Below are positions 63,840-64,000 of a stretch of 64,000 bases of DNA, one piece after another. Within the stretch, counting starts at the first letter, position 1. The number at the start of each line of letters is the position of its first letter. The DNA comes from Sulfurimonas aquatica (GTDB lineage: Bacteria > Campylobacterota > Campylobacteria > Campylobacterales > Sulfurimonadaceae), in contig NZ_CP046072.1 in assembly GCF_017357825.1 (NCBI RefSeq), positions 1-64,000 of the forward strand, in the 5' to 3' direction. The position numbers and the translations under genes are program-made. Under the pieces are notes generated by a model. It saw only the letters and a list, made by a program, of their open reading frames with translations. It made no database searches and was not told the DNA's origin.

Positions 63840-64000
63840 ATGTTAAAGTCACTTTTTGCCGGTGTATCCGGACTCCAATCACACCAAGTTGCGATGGATG
63901 TTGAATCAAACAATATTGCCAATGTGAATACTACAGGCTATAAATATTCTCGTGCAAACTTTTCAGATTTACTAGCTCAAACCAAATCAATTGCTACAGC
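63840..64000 (+). CDS. flgE: Flagellar hook protein FlgE, 5' part only
   Basis: Partial gene, 53 codons plus two bases before the window ends. The ATG is at 63840, after AAAGGATTT. The start [20 protein letters not shown] and the following [22 protein letters not shown] are typical of the long FlgE of Campylobacterota. It is the more likely main hook protein, with the shorter gene upstream as a paralogue. Total length cannot be seen. Confidence 0.88.
   Translation, partial: MLKSLFAGVSGLQSHQVAMDVESNNIANVNTTGYKYSRANFSDLLAQTKSIAT

Overview
The window reads as the start of a circular chromosome of a low-GC, flagellated, free-living Campylobacterota (epsilonproteobacterium), most likely Sulfurimonas or a close relative. 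This rests on dnaA, dnaN, gyrB and queF lying in order behind a DnaA-box cluster, TATAAT-type promoters without clear -35 boxes, sigma-54-like promoters in front of hook genes, and the style of the sensory, porin and transport genes. The genus assignment is inference. I saw no tRNA, rRNA, CRISPR array, insertion sequence or prophage, and no gene-free stretch above 300 bases.

Layout. 1-5054: origin region (DnaA boxes on both sides of dnaA, with a DnaA-trio/AT-rich unwinding motif before dnaN), dnaA, dnaN, gyrB. 5064-8554: a degenerate GGDEF/EAL membrane protein, queF, an unknown gene, and a convergent cca. 8806-10608: typA. 10672-18840 (minus strand): an envelope cluster with a two-component system, a small secreted protein, an outer-membrane barrel, a Sel1 protein, an RND/MMPL exporter, a monohaem cytochrome c and a DUF2202 lipoprotein. 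19009-31685: mixed housekeeping and stress genes (STAS-less SulP transporter, TenA, hydrolases, NrdB, nitrilase, Pcm, OMPLA, an MsrA-thioredoxin-MsrB fusion, ThyX, YjdM/PhnA, dGTPase, GNAT). 31807-32019: rpsU. 32248-36326: an apparent operon of a periplasmic binding protein, a membrane EAL protein and a porin. 36383-43483: Cu/Zn-type permease, MATE exporter, PhoX lipoprotein, dnaG, secreted thioredoxin-fold protein. 43599-59434: small unknowns, then a large surface locus. 59461-64000: start of a flagellar hook cluster (LPP20/FlgP-like, fliK, flgD, flgE-like, and a second hook gene cut by the window end).

The best candidate for an undescribed system is the surface locus at about 44.3-59.4 kb. 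Nearly every product has a signal peptide or lipobox. Two paralogues join a SPOR-like domain to an outer-membrane barrel and flank a lipoprotein. That lipoprotein shares a C-terminal domain with a second lipoprotein 1.5 kb away. The second lipoprotein is in a likely operon with a 1238-residue secreted protein. That giant shares GWN/W-Y...W...GYW-type modules with the next gene. A 1642-residue lipoprotein follows, with PKD/cadherin-like domains and two complete sets of seven FG-GAP repeats. I infer a surface-display, adhesion or envelope-layer system; no function is proven by sequence alone.

The second candidate is the 10.7-18.8 kb redox/envelope cluster, whose histidine kinase has only a short periplasmic loop carrying two cysteines.

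Where a ribosome-binding site or signal peptide favours an internal start, I moved the start and say so in the entry.
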